Positions 36,703 to 44,757 of a stretch of DNA of 64,000 nucleotides are shown here, in pieces. This DNA is from Pseudomonas chlororaphis. GTDB lineage: Bacteria; Pseudomonadota; Gammaproteobacteria; Pseudomonadales; Pseudomonadaceae. The stretch's first letter is position 1. Every line of letters begins with the position of its first letter. Both the position numbers and the translations under genes were made by a program. The notes below the pieces were generated by a model. That model had not been told where the DNA came from and did not search any database. It saw nothing but the letters and a program-made list of their open reading frames with translations. Location: contig CP011020.1 in NCBI GenBank assembly GCA_001023535.1, forward strand, positions 4,229,734-4,293,733. Reading direction: 5' to 3'.

Positions 36703-36787
36703 GTGGGAGCGGGCTTGCTCGCGAAGGCGGTAGACCTGCAAATGGCTGTCCCTCGAAGGCCGCCTTCGCGAGCAAGCCCGCTCCCAC
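36703..36787. repeat. REP pair
   Basis: Inverted arms gtgggagcgggcttgctcgcg and cgcgagcaagcccgctcccac after the RibBA gene. Confidence 0.85.
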
Positions 36788-36809
36788 AGTGATCCGCGTT
36801 AGCTTCGGC

Positions 36810-37919
36810 TCATCCGGTAAACGGAATGCTCTCCACCACCTCCAGGTCATACCCCGTCAACCCCGCATACTTGAGCGGTGGTCCCAGGTGTCGCAACTTG
36901 CCGACGCCCAGGTCCTGGAGAATCTGCGCGCCGGTGCCTACTTCAGAATAGATGCGCGATTGGGATCGGCTGAACTGCCTGGGAGGCTGGGTGAGCTGTG
37001 GAACGCGTTCGAGCAGCGCCTGGGACGATTCGTGGTTGGCCAGCACGACCACCACGCCACTACCTTCCTCGGCGACCCGTTGCAGGGCGGCCCACAGCGT
37101 CCAGTTGGACGGGCCGTTGTATTCGGCGCCCACCAGGTCCCGCAGCGGGTCGATCACGTGCACCCGCACCAGGGTCGGTTCGTCTCGACGAATGTCGCCC
37201 ATGACCATCGCCATGTGCACGCCACCCTCGATGCGATCCTCAAAGGTGAACAGGCGGAAGGTGCCATGCACTGTCGGCAACTCACGCTCACCGATGCGCA
37301 CCACGGTGTGCTCGGTGCTCAGGCGGTAGTGGATCAGGTCGGCGATGGTGCCGATCTTGATGCCGTGTTTGCGGGCGAAGATTTCCAGGTCCGGACGGCG
37401 GGCCATGGTGCCGTCATCGTTCATCACTTCGACGATCACCGAAGCGGGCGTGAAACCCGCCAGGCGCGCCAGGTCGCAACCGGCTTCGGTGTGCCCGGCG
37501 CGGGTCAGCACGCCACCTTCCTTGGCGCGCAGCGGAAAGATATGCCCCGGTTGCACGATATCGGCAGGGCCGGCATCAGCCGCCACGGCGGCCGCGACGG
37601 TGCGAGCCCGGTCAGCGGCGGAAATACCGGTGGTCACGCCCGTGGCGGCTTCGATGGACACCGTGAACGCGGTGCTGAACACACTGCCGTTGCTCGGCAC
37701 CATCTGTTCGAGGCCCAGGCGCTGGCAATGCTCGTCGGTCAGGGTCAGGCAGATCAGCCCACGGGCTTCCCGGGCCATGAAGCTGATGGCCTGGGCGTTG
37801 CAGCAGTCGGCGGCGAGCAGCAGGTCGCCTTCGTTTTCGCGGTCTTCGTCATCCACCAGCAACACCATCTTGCCCAGGCGGTAGTCTTCGATGATTTCCT
37901 GAATGCTGTTAAAGGCCAT
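36810..37919 (-). CDS. ribB: RibBA-like: DHBP synthase with degenerate GTP cyclohydrolase II domain
   Basis: A 369-residue protein. The N-terminal domain (1-200) is an intact 3,4-dihydroxy-2-butanone-4-phosphate synthase ([43 protein letters not shown]), making the four-carbon riboflavin precursor from ribulose 5-phosphate. The C-terminal part (210-369) has a GTP cyclohydrolase II fold but lacks the zinc-binding cysteines: where active enzymes have a C...RCDC cluster this reads [18 protein letters not shown]. Its divergent promoter carries operator E, so it probably boosts flavin supply when the monooxygenase is induced. A housekeeping ribBA is expected elsewhere. Confidence 0.88.
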   Translation of the reverse strand: MAFNSIQEIIEDYRLGKMVLLVDDEDRENEGDLLLAADCCNAQAISFMAREARGLICLTLTDEHCQRLGLEQMVPSNGSVFSTAFTVSIEAATGVTTGISAADRARTVAAAVAADAGPADIVQPGHIFPLRAKEGGVLTRAGHTEAGCDLARLAGFTPASVIVEVMNDDGTMARRPDLEIFARKHGIKIGTIADLIHYRLSTEHTVVRIGERELPTVHGTFRLFTFEDRIEGGVHMAMVMGDIRRDEPTLVRVHVIDPLRDLVGAEYNGPSNWTLWAALQRVAEEGSGVVVVLANHESSQALLERVPQLTQPPRQFSRSQSRIYSEVGTGAQILQDLGVGKLRHLGPPLKYAGLTGYDLEVVESIPFTG

Positions 37920-37964
37920 GTCGGGCTCTCTTGTGCTTTATGGAGTGCTTGATGAAAACAACTT

Positions 37965-37981
37965 GTGGTATACCATAATAC
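37965..37981. promoter_or_regulatory. GntR-type operator E (divergent RibBA / DUF1330 promoter)
   Basis: GTGGTATACCATAATAC sits 46 bases from the RibBA start and 22 bases from the DUF1330 start, so it may control both directions. Confidence 0.7.
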
Positions 37982-38002
37982 AAAATAAACCGAGAGGTCA
38001 CT

Positions 38003-38299
38003 ATGAAGGCGTACTGGATTGCTCATGTGGATGTCACCGACCCCGATCAATACAGCCAATACACCCAGCGGGCGCCCGCGGCGTTCGCGCTGTACGGCGC
38101 GCGCATGCTGGCCCGGGGCGGGCGCAGCGAGGCAATGGAAGGCAGGGCGACGCCGCAGCGCAGCGTGGTGATCGAGTTCGACTCGTACGAACAGGCGGTG
38201 GCGTGCTATCACTCGCCGCAGTATCAGGAGGCCAAGCGCCACCGCAAGGACGTGGCGCAGGCCGAAGTGATCATTGTCGAGGGCGTGGCGCCTGTGTAG
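38003..38299 (+). CDS. DUF1330 family protein
   Basis: A 98-residue protein of the DUF1330 (dimeric alpha/beta-barrel) family: KAYWIAHVDVTDPDQYSQYT, ARMLARGGRSEAMEG, then VVIEFDSYEQAVACYHSPQYQEAKRHR. The start follows GAGAGG at a proper distance. Such proteins resemble EthD and YciI; some are found in catabolic clusters but a reaction is not established. It is controlled from the divergent promoter carrying operator E. Confidence 0.85.
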   Translation: MKAYWIAHVDVTDPDQYSQYTQRAPAAFALYGARMLARGGRSEAMEGRATPQRSVVIEFDSYEQAVACYHSPQYQEAKRHRKDVAQAEVIIVEGVAPV

Positions 38300-38322
38300 A
38301 CGTGGATGCCAGATCATTCACT

Positions 38323-38408
38323 GTGGGAGCGAGCTTGCTCGCGATGGCGGTGGGTCAGAAAAAAATCATCTACTGACTCACCGCCATCGCGAGCAAGCTC
38401 GCTCCCAC
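38323..38408. repeat. REP pair
   Basis: Inverted arms gtgggagcgagcttgctcgcg and cgcgagcaagctcgctcccac between convergent DUF1330 and Nudix genes. Confidence 0.85.
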
Positions 38409-38442
38409 AGAGGATTTCACAGGCTGGGCTCCACAAGGGTGA

Positions 38443-39006
38443 TCAACGAATGAAGTGGATCTTGCCGCTGTCGTCGTTGCCGATGTAGATGCCATAGACG
38501 CCGGCCTGGCGTTCCTCGATGTAGCGTTCGAGGATCTGCCGGATGGCCGGGTAATAGATGCTGTCCCAAGGGATGTCCTGCGGGGCGAAGAATTGGCAGG
38601 CGAGGGTTTCGGGGCCGAACTGGCCGGTGATCTCCAACGCGACGGCGCGGAAGATGATGTAGACCTCACTGATCTTCGGCACGCTGAAGATCGAGTAGGG
38701 CGAGACGATGTCGGCGCGCACGCCGGTTTCTTCCCAGACTTCGCGCAGCGCCGCCTGCTCGGTGGTCTCGTTGCCTTCCATGAACCCGGCCGGCAGGGTC
38801 CAGGTGCCGGGACGTGGTGGAATGGCGCGCTGGCACAACAGGTACTTGCCGTCCTGCTCGATGATGCAGCCGGCGATGATCTTCGGATTGACGTAGTGGA
38901 TGTAGCCACAGCCGTCGCACATCAGCCGTTCATGGGTATCGCCCGCTGGCAGGCGGTGATTCAGGTCACTGCCGCCACACTTTGGACAAAAGCTCGGGCT
39001 GAACAT
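38443..39006 (-). CDS. zinc-ribbon Nudix hydrolase
   Basis: A 187-residue protein. An N-terminal zinc ribbon (CPKCGG at about 8-13, CDGCGY at about 30-35) precedes a Nudix domain with a canonical box, GFMEGNETTEQAALREVWEETGV. It likely hydrolyses a nucleoside diphosphate derivative. The ATG at 39006 lies one base after the stop of the GntR gene, so it is co-translated with it. Whether it serves the pathway or is a passenger at the operon end is unclear. Confidence 0.88.
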   Translation of the reverse strand: MFSPSFCPKCGGSDLNHRLPAGDTHERLMCDGCGYIHYVNPKIIAGCIIEQDGKYLLCQRAIPPRPGTWTLPAGFMEGNETTEQAALREVWEETGVRADIVSPYSIFSVPKISEVYIIFRAVALEITGQFGPETLACQFFAPQDIPWDSIYYPAIRQILERYIEERQAGVYGIYIGNDDSGKIHFIR

Positions 39007-39007
39007 G

Positions 39008-39760
39008 TCAGTGGCCTATGCGAGGTTCTTTCAGGGCGATGGGCGCGGTGATCTCGGGGATGTCGCCGGTTTCTTCCTGCTTGCGCTTGAGGTACTCCAG
39101 CGCCACCTTGGCTGCCGCGCGCACGTGGTCCACCGAGGCCTGGTGGGCGGCCAGCGGATCGCCGCTCTTGATCGCCTCGACCATGCGTTCCATTTCCTGG
39201 TTGCTCGCGCCGCGGCGGTTTTGCTGGGACACGGACGTCGCCCGCAGGTAGCTGATGCGTGCCTGCAACTGCCGTAGCTGGGTGGCCGCCACATGGTTGC
39301 CGGAGCCTTCGAGCAGCACGTCGTAGAAGCCCTGCACCGAATCGATCACCTGTTGCAGCTCGCCCTCCTTGAGGGCCTGGCGGTTTTCCTCGAGGGCGCG
39401 CTCGAGGGCCTTGATGTCCTTGGCCTTGGCCCGCAGGGTGAACAACTGGACGATCAGGCCTTCCAGCACGCAGCGCAGCTCATAGATGTCGACGGCGTCG
39501 GCCAGGGTGATGATCGCGACCCGCGGCCCCTTGGCGTCGGCGAATTCCACCAGGCCTTCGGATTCGAGATGGCGCAGGGCTTCGCGCACCGACGTGCGGC
39601 TCACGCCCAGGCGATCGCACAGGTCACGCTCGACCAGGCGATCTCCCGGCAAAAGCTGGAAGTTCATGATGGCGCTTCGCAATTTATCCAGCACGATTTC
39701 GCGCAGGGTAACGGGGTTGCGATTGACCTTGAAGCTGTCGTCGAGTGGCAGGCGTTTCAT
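39008..39760 (-). CDS. GntR-family (FCD/FadR subfamily) transcriptional regulator
   Basis: A 250-residue regulator. The winged helix is at about 17-85 (VTLREIVLDKLRSAIMNFQLLPGDRL, then DLCDRLGVSRTSVREALRHLESEGLV). The all-helical FCD effector domain is at about 95-225 (YELRCVLEGLIVQLFT, then ASVDHVRAAAKVAL). FCD regulators usually repress and bind palindromes close to TGGTATACCA, which matches the six repeats in this region. It is near the end of the minus-strand operon that starts behind operator F, so it would be autoregulated. Start 39760 is chosen over a 40-codon extension. Confidence 0.92.
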   Translation of the reverse strand: MKRLPLDDSFKVNRNPVTLREIVLDKLRSAIMNFQLLPGDRLVERDLCDRLGVSRTSVREALRHLESEGLVEFADAKGPRVAIITLADAVDIYELRCVLEGLIVQLFTLRAKAKDIKALERALEENRQALKEGELQQVIDSVQGFYDVLLEGSGNHVAATQLRQLQARISYLRATSVSQQNRRGASNQEMERMVEAIKSGDPLAAHQASVDHVRAAAKVALEYLKRKQEETGDIPEITAPIALKEPRIGH

Positions 39761-39818
39761 GGGGTCCGCTCTGTAGTAAGGCTGTCCATGCCCAACGGGC
39801 AACATCTGCACGGTCAGG

Positions 39819-40223
39819 TCAAACAGCCGAAGGTTGACTGGAGGCCTCGGCGTCGGCTTCGGCAAAGGCTTCACGGGCAAGTCGGAAACTGTCTACCGCT
39901 GCGGGAACGCCGCAATAGATACCGACCTGAAGCAAAATTTCGCGTATTTGCTCACGACTCAGGCCGTTACGCAAGGCGCCACGCACATGCAGCTTGAGTT
40001 CGTGCGGGCGATTGAGCGCCGAGATCATCGCCAGGTTGATCATGCTGCGTTCCTTGAGGGACAAGCCCTCGCGCCCCCATACATGGCCCCAGCAGTATTC
40101 GGTGACCATTTCCTGCAACGGTCGGGTGAAGTCGTCGGCGTTCTCGATGGAGCGCTTGACGTAGGCCTCGCCGAGCACCTGGGTGCGGATCCTGAGGCCC
40201 TGTTCGTACTTGTCGTTGCTCAT
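39819..40223 (-). CDS. carboxymuconolactone-decarboxylase-family protein
   Basis: A 134-residue CMD-family protein: GLSLKERSMINLAMISALNRPHELKLHVRGALRNG, split, then EQIREILLQVGIYCGVPAAVDSFRLA resembles PcaC. Family members are gamma-carboxymuconolactone decarboxylases or peroxidase-like AhpD proteins; the AhpD CxxC motif is absent. The start codon overlaps the dehydrogenase stop by four bases. No protocatechuate genes are nearby, so it probably acts on a ring-cleavage intermediate of this pathway. Confidence 0.85.
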   Translation of the reverse strand: MSNDKYEQGLRIRTQVLGEAYVKRSIENADDFTRPLQEMVTEYCWGHVWGREGLSLKERSMINLAMISALNRPHELKLHVRGALRNGLSREQIREILLQVGIYCGVPAAVDSFRLAREAFAEADAEASSQPSAV

Positions 40224-41695
40224 CGCGCCATGCTCCCACTGTCTTGGAGTCCACCCATGAGGGTGTATTTGAGTTCCAGGTAATCGTCGATGCCATATCG
40301 GGAGCCTTCGCGGCCCAGGCCCGAGGTCTTGATCCCGCCGAACGGGGCGACCTCGGTGGAGATCAGGCCCTCATTGATGCCCACCATGCCGTACTCCAGC
40401 GCCTCGCTCATGCGCCAGGCGCGGCCCAGGTCGCGGGTGTAGCAATAGGCGGCGAGGCCGGAGTCGGTGTCGTTGGCCATCTGCACGGCTTGCGCTTCGG
40501 TGGCGAAACGAAAAACCGCCGCCAGGGGCCCGAAGGTTTCGTCCCGGGCGACTTTCATTTGCGGGGTCACGCCGGCCAGAACCGTCGGCTGGAAGAACCC
40601 ATGGCCCAGGGCATGCCGTTCGCCACCGCAAAGCAGCCGGGCGCCGTGGGCGAGGGCGTCCTGCACGTGCTCCTCGACCTTGGCGACGGCCCGTTCATTG
40701 ATCAACGGGCCCTGGGTCACGCCTGCCTCGAAGCCGCTGCCGACGGTCAGTTGGGCCACCCGCTCGGACAAGCGTGCGACGAAGGCATCGTGGATGCCGT
40801 CCTGGACCAGGAAGCGATTGACACAAACGCAGGTCTGCCCGGCATTGCGGAACTTGGCGACCAATGCACCGTCCACGGCCCGTTCCAGGTCGGCGTCGTC
40901 AAACACGATGAAGGGGGCGTTACCGCCCAACTCCAGCGAGACCTTTTTCAGGGTCGGTGCACACTGGGCCATGAGCAACTTGCCGATGGCCGTGGAGCCG
41001 GTGAACGAGAGCTTGCGCACCTGCGGGCTGCTGGTCAGCTCGCCGCCGATGGCCACGGCGTCGCCGGTGATCACGTTGAAAATACCGGCCGGGATCCCGG
41101 CCTGTTCCGCCAGGACCGCCATCGCCAGGGCCGAGAACGGCGTCTCCGGCGCGGGCTTGACGATGCACGGGCAGCCCGCGGCAAGGGCCGGGCCGGCCTT
41201 GCGGGTGATCATCGCGGCAGGGAAGTTCCAGGGCGTGATGGCGGCCACCACGCCGATGGGCTCCTTGCTCACCACAATGCGCGCATCGTCCTTGTGGCTG
41301 GGGATGGTGTCGCCGTAGATGCGCTTGGCTTCTTCGGCAAACCATTCGATGAAGCTGGCGGCGTAGAGAATCTCGCCCTTGGCTTCGGCCAACGGCTTGC
41401 CTTGTTCGAGGGTGAGGATTTCTGCCAGCGCGTCGGCGTGTACAAGCATCAGCCCGTGCCAGCGCTTGAGGGCCTGGCTGCGGGCCTTGGCGGTCAGCCC
41501 GCGCCAGGCTGGCCAGGCCTTGTTGGCCGCGGCGATGGCCTGGCGAGCATGGGCGGCGCCCAGGTTCGGCACCCGGCCGATCAACTCGCCATTGGCCGGG
41601 TTGAAAATGTCCTGGCAAGCGCCATCGGGCGCCTCGAGCCATTGGCCGTCGATATAGGCCTGCTGGCGGAACAGTTGCAAGGCTGCTGGGCTCAT
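40220..41695 (-). CDS. NAD(P)-dependent succinate-semialdehyde dehydrogenase (GabD-type)
   Basis: A 491-residue aldehyde dehydrogenase. It has VVAAITPWNFPAAMITRK, the catalytic Glu in KVSLELGGNAPFIVFDDAD and the catalytic Cys in FRNAGQTCVCVNRF; the Cys-x-Cys around the nucleophile is typical of succinate-semialdehyde dehydrogenases. It would send the four-carbon end product to succinate, the role of TgnE in trigonelline breakdown. It is separated from the flavin reductase gene by a 207-base REP-bearing gap, but otherwise co-oriented and coupled to the CMD gene. Confidence 0.88.
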   Translation of the reverse strand: MSPAALQLFRQQAYIDGQWLEAPDGACQDIFNPANGELIGRVPNLGAAHARQAIAAANKAWPAWRGLTAKARSQALKRWHGLMLVHADALAEILTLEQGKPLAEAKGEILYAASFIEWFAEEAKRIYGDTIPSHKDDARIVVSKEPIGVVAAITPWNFPAAMITRKAGPALAAGCPCIVKPAPETPFSALAMAVLAEQAGIPAGIFNVITGDAVAIGGELTSSPQVRKLSFTGSTAIGKLLMAQCAPTLKKVSLELGGNAPFIVFDDADLERAVDGALVAKFRNAGQTCVCVNRFLVQDGIHDAFVARLSERVAQLTVGSGFEAGVTQGPLINERAVAKVEEHVQDALAHGARLLCGGERHALGHGFFQPTVLAGVTPQMKVARDETFGPLAAVFRFATEAQAVQMANDTDSGLAAYCYTRDLGRAWRMSEALEYGMVGINEGLISTEVAPFGGIKTSGLGREGSRYGIDDYLELKYTLMGGLQDSGSMAR

Positions 41696-41739
41696 GCCGG
41701 CTCCTGAAATAAAGATAGAAAAGTCACTTCTGGCTCCCT

Positions 41740-41869
41740 GTGGCGAGGGGATTTATCCCCGTTGGGCTGCGTAGCAGCCCCAAAACCTGCCTGCTCAGTT
41801 GACCTGACGCACCGGGGCAGCAGCTTCAGGGCCGCTTCGCGCCCCAGCGGGGATAAATCCCCTCGCCAC
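41740..41869. repeat. REP family (b) element inside the catabolic operon
   Basis: Inverted arms gtggcgaggggatttatccc and ggataaatcccctcgccac; almost the same element as the one inside the hpa operon at 12349. Confidence 0.82.
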
Positions 41870-41902
41870 AACAAGGTTCGGCTCAGGACCCTCTTGGCCT
41901 GT

Positions 41903-42388
41903 TCAACCCAGCGCGGGCAGGGCGCCGAGCTTGCCCTTGTGGTAAATCATAGGCGTGACCGCCTGCTCGGGCAGGATCAGGTGCTTCACGGCGCCAACGA
42001 TGATGGCGTGGTCGCCGCCATCGTATTCGCGCCACAGCTCGCATTCGATGATCGCCGTGGCCTTGGCCAGGATCGGGTTCCCGAGGTCGCTCAGGTGCCA
42101 ATCGATGCCGTTGGCCTTGTCCTTGCCCTTGCCGGCGAACGCGTAGGCTTCGGCGGTCTGGTCGGCGGACAGCAGGTGGATGGCGAACTGCTTGCTGTCG
42201 CGCAGGATCGGGTAGGTGTCGGAGGCATAGTTGGGGCAGAACAGCACCAGCGCCGGATCGATCGACAGGGCGCTGAACGCACTGGCGGTGATGCCGACGA
42301 TGTTCCCGTCCGGGTCCAGGGTCGTGACCACGGTGACGCCGGATGGGAAGGAGCCCATGACTTCTTTGTAAATGCCGGGTTCGATCAT
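41903..42388 (-). CDS. flavin reductase, copy 2
   Basis: A 161-residue flavin:NAD(P)H reductase with the same motifs as copy 1 (SFPSGVTVVTTLDPDG, GITASAFSALSIDPALVLF, GGDHAIIVGAVKHL). It is 115/161 identical to copy 1 by hand count. It is encoded 12 bases after the aldehyde dehydrogenase in the operon behind operator F. No second LLM oxygenase is in the window, so both copies may serve the same oxygenase. Confidence 0.9.
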   Translation of the reverse strand: MIEPGIYKEVMGSFPSGVTVVTTLDPDGNIVGITASAFSALSIDPALVLFCPNYASDTYPILRDSKQFAIHLLSADQTAEAYAFAGKGKDKANGIDWHLSDLGNPILAKATAIIECELWREYDGGDHAIIVGAVKHLILPEQAVTPMIYHKGKLGALPALG

Positions 42389-42400
42389 TTCTCAGGACTC

Positions 42401-43882
42401 CTAGCGCATCACGAACGGGTCAGGCATGGGAGCCTGGGAAAGGTTGATCCACACCGTTTTCAGCTCGGTGTAGGCCAGCACCGAATCGATGCCGCTTTCG
42501 CGTCCATAGCCGCTGTTCTTGAAGCCGCCGATCGGCGCCATGGCCGAGACCGCGCGGTAGGTGTTGACCCAGATGATCCCGGAGCGCACGTCACGGGCCA
42601 GGCGATGGGCACGGCCCAGGTCGCGGGTCCAGATGCCGGCGGCGAGGCCGAACTGCGAGTCGTTGGCAATCGCCAGGGCCTCGGCTTCGTCCTTGAACCG
42701 GATGACCGAGGCCACCGGGCCGAAGACTTCTTCCTGCATGATCTTCATGGAATTGCGGTCGCATTCGAACAGGGTTGGCTCATAGAACCAGCCGTCACCC
42801 AGCTGCTGCGCACGCTTGCCACCGAAGCGCAGGCGCGCGCCTTCGGCGATGGCATCGGCCACCAGGCCTTCGACCACGGCCAGTTGCTGCGCGGTGGCCA
42901 TCGGGCCCATTTCACTGTCGTCGTCCTGCGGATTGCCGAGGCGGATGCGCTTGGCGCGTTCCTCCAGCCGCGAGACGAACTCGTCGTAGATCTCGTCCTG
43001 CACCAGCAGCCGCGAGCCGGACACGCAGCTTTGCCCCGAGGCCGCGTAGATACCCGCGATTGCCCCGTTGATAGCGCTGTCGAGGTCGGCGTCGGCGAAG
43101 ATGATATTCGGCGACTTGCCCCCCAGTTCCAGGGACAGCTTGGCGAAGTTCTCGGCGCTGCTGCGCACCACGTGACGGGCCGTGGCCGCGCCACCGGTGA
43201 AGGCGATCTTGCGCACCAGCGGGTGACGGGTCAGTGCCGCGCCGGTGCTCGGGCCGTAGCCGGTCACGACGTTGACCACGCCAGGCGGGATCCCGGCTTC
43301 CAGGGCCAGGCGGGCCAGTTCCAGGATCGTCGCCGAGGCGTGTTCGGAAGGCTTGATCACGATGGTGTTGCCGGCGGCCAGCGCCGGGGCCAGCTTGATC
43401 GCGGTCAGGTACAGCGGGCTGTTCCAGGGGATGATCGCTGCGACCACGCCCATGGCTTCGTGCACGGTGTAGGCAAACAGGTCCGGTTTGTCGAGGGGCA
43501 GGGTGCCGCCTTCGAGCTTGTCGGCCAGGCCCGCGGTGTAGTGGAAGAACTCCGGCAGGTAACCGACCTGGCCACGGGTTTCGCGGATCAACTTACCGTT
43601 GTCGCGGCTTTCCAGCTGGGCCAGTTGTTCTTTGTTCTCGGCTATCAGGTCGCCCAGGCGCCGCAGCAACTTGCCGCGAGCGGTGGCGGTCAGGCCGCGC
43701 CATGCCGGGCTGTCGAAGGCGGTCTGCGCCGCCTGCACGGCACGCTCGACATCGGCTTCGCCAGCGTCGGGCAGTTCGGCCCAGGCTTGCGCGAGCGCCG
43801 GGTTCAGGCTTTCGAAAGTCTTGCCGGACAAGGCATCGACCCATTCACCGCCGATGCACATCGAAAAGCGTGCGAGAGTCAT
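42401..43882 (-). CDS. aldehyde dehydrogenase (TgnC-like role proposed)
   Basis: A 493-residue NAD(P)-dependent aldehyde dehydrogenase. Key segments are VVAAIIPWNSPLYLTAIK, KLSLELGGKSPNIIFADAD with the catalytic Glu, and IYAASGQSCVSGSRL with the nucleophilic Cys. The ATG at 43882 overlaps the hydrolase stop by four bases; a much longer reading upstream is out of the question because it would overlay the hydrolase. In the trigonelline pathway an ALDH (TgnC) oxidises the lactone-aldehyde product of ring cleavage. A similar step is proposed here from gene order alone. Confidence 0.86.
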   Translation of the reverse strand: MTLARFSMCIGGEWVDALSGKTFESLNPALAQAWAELPDAGEADVERAVQAAQTAFDSPAWRGLTATARGKLLRRLGDLIAENKEQLAQLESRDNGKLIRETRGQVGYLPEFFHYTAGLADKLEGGTLPLDKPDLFAYTVHEAMGVVAAIIPWNSPLYLTAIKLAPALAAGNTIVIKPSEHASATILELARLALEAGIPPGVVNVVTGYGPSTGAALTRHPLVRKIAFTGGAATARHVVRSSAENFAKLSLELGGKSPNIIFADADLDSAINGAIAGIYAASGQSCVSGSRLLVQDEIYDEFVSRLEERAKRIRLGNPQDDDSEMGPMATAQQLAVVEGLVADAIAEGARLRFGGKRAQQLGDGWFYEPTLFECDRNSMKIMQEEVFGPVASVIRFKDEAEALAIANDSQFGLAAGIWTRDLGRAHRLARDVRSGIIWVNTYRAVSAMAPIGGFKNSGYGRESGIDSVLAYTELKTVWINLSQAPMPDPFVMR

Positions 43883-44712
43883 GCAACGATCCCCTTGATT
43901 GGATTGGGTCGGGCGTACGCCTTGTCGAGAAATTGCAGCAGCAACTGATTGACCAGGCGCGGCGATTCTACCGGCATCATATGCCGTTGCTCGGGGAGCA
44001 CGGCAACGTCGGCACCGGGAATGCGCGCGGCCAGTTGCTCGGCCATTTCCGGGGTCGAGCCCGGGTCCAGTTCGCCAGTGGCAATCAACGTCGGCACCTG
44101 GATGCTGCCCAGGTCGTCGGCGCGGTACATGTCCTGGGTGGCGAACAATTCGTAGGTGGTCAGGTAGCCTTGCGGGTCGTTCTGCGCCAGGGTCTGGCGC
44201 AGCGCGGCGATCTGCGCCGGGTTGGCTGCCTGGTATTCGCGACTGAACCAGCGCGACAAGGCGGCCTCGGCGTTGGCGTCCGGGCCGTGCTCCGCGGCCT
44301 GGGCGGTGCGGGCGATGACTCCGGCGCGCTGCTCGGCACTGCGGTTGAACACGCTGTTGAGCACCACCAGGCCTTGCAGGCGTTGCGGGTAATGCAAGGC
44401 AAACGCACGGGCCACCAGGCCACCCATGGAAAAGCCGATGACCGTGGCCTGGGGCAGTTGCAGGTGATCGAGCAGCTCCAGCAACTGATCGGCGTAGCCC
44501 AGCAACGACGTGCCGTTCTGCGGGCGCGGGCTGGCGCCATGGCCGAGCATGTCGTAGGCGATGACACGGTACTTCGTGGCCAGGCCGACGACTTGGCCGC
44601 CCCACATTTCTTTGTTCAGGCCCACGCCGTGGATCAGTACCACGGGCTGGCCTTGGCCGGTCGCCAGGTAACTGGTGCCGGCCGGGGTGAGTTCAGCGGT
44701 GAGCCGAATCAT
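43879..44712 (-). CDS. alpha/beta hydrolase (TgnD-like role proposed)
   Basis: A 277-residue alpha/beta-hydrolase-fold enzyme. It has the oxyanion HGVGLNKEMW segment, the nucleophile elbow GFSMGG with the catalytic Ser, an Asp region (ATGELDPGSTPEMAEQL) and a C-terminal His in VLPEQRHMMPVES. The start at 44712 (MIRLTAEL) has GGAGC upstream and is preferred over a five-codon extension. In trigonelline degradation a hydrolase (TgnD) releases formate, amine, CO2 and succinic semialdehyde from the ring-opened acid, which fits the neighbouring SSADH. Confidence 0.86.
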   Translation of the reverse strand: MIRLTAELTPAGTSYLATGQGQPVVLIHGVGLNKEMWGGQVVGLATKYRVIAYDMLGHGASPRPQNGTSLLGYADQLLELLDHLQLPQATVIGFSMGGLVARAFALHYPQRLQGLVVLNSVFNRSAEQRAGVIARTAQAAEHGPDANAEAALSRWFSREYQAANPAQIAALRQTLAQNDPQGYLTTYELFATQDMYRADDLGSIQVPTLIATGELDPGSTPEMAEQLAARIPGADVAVLPEQRHMMPVESPRLVNQLLLQFLDKAYARPNPIKGIVA

Positions 44713-44757
44713 GGAGCGCTCCTGCATGCCTTTTTTATTGTGGTTGCCCAGGCTGGA

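Larger units (their letters stand above)
36434..36809. promoter_or_regulatory. promoter region of the ABC importer, with REP pair
   Basis: 376 bases without a gene. It holds operator D at 36588-36604 and a REP pair at 36703-36787 that separates this unit from the convergent-side end of the RibBA gene. Confidence 0.6.
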
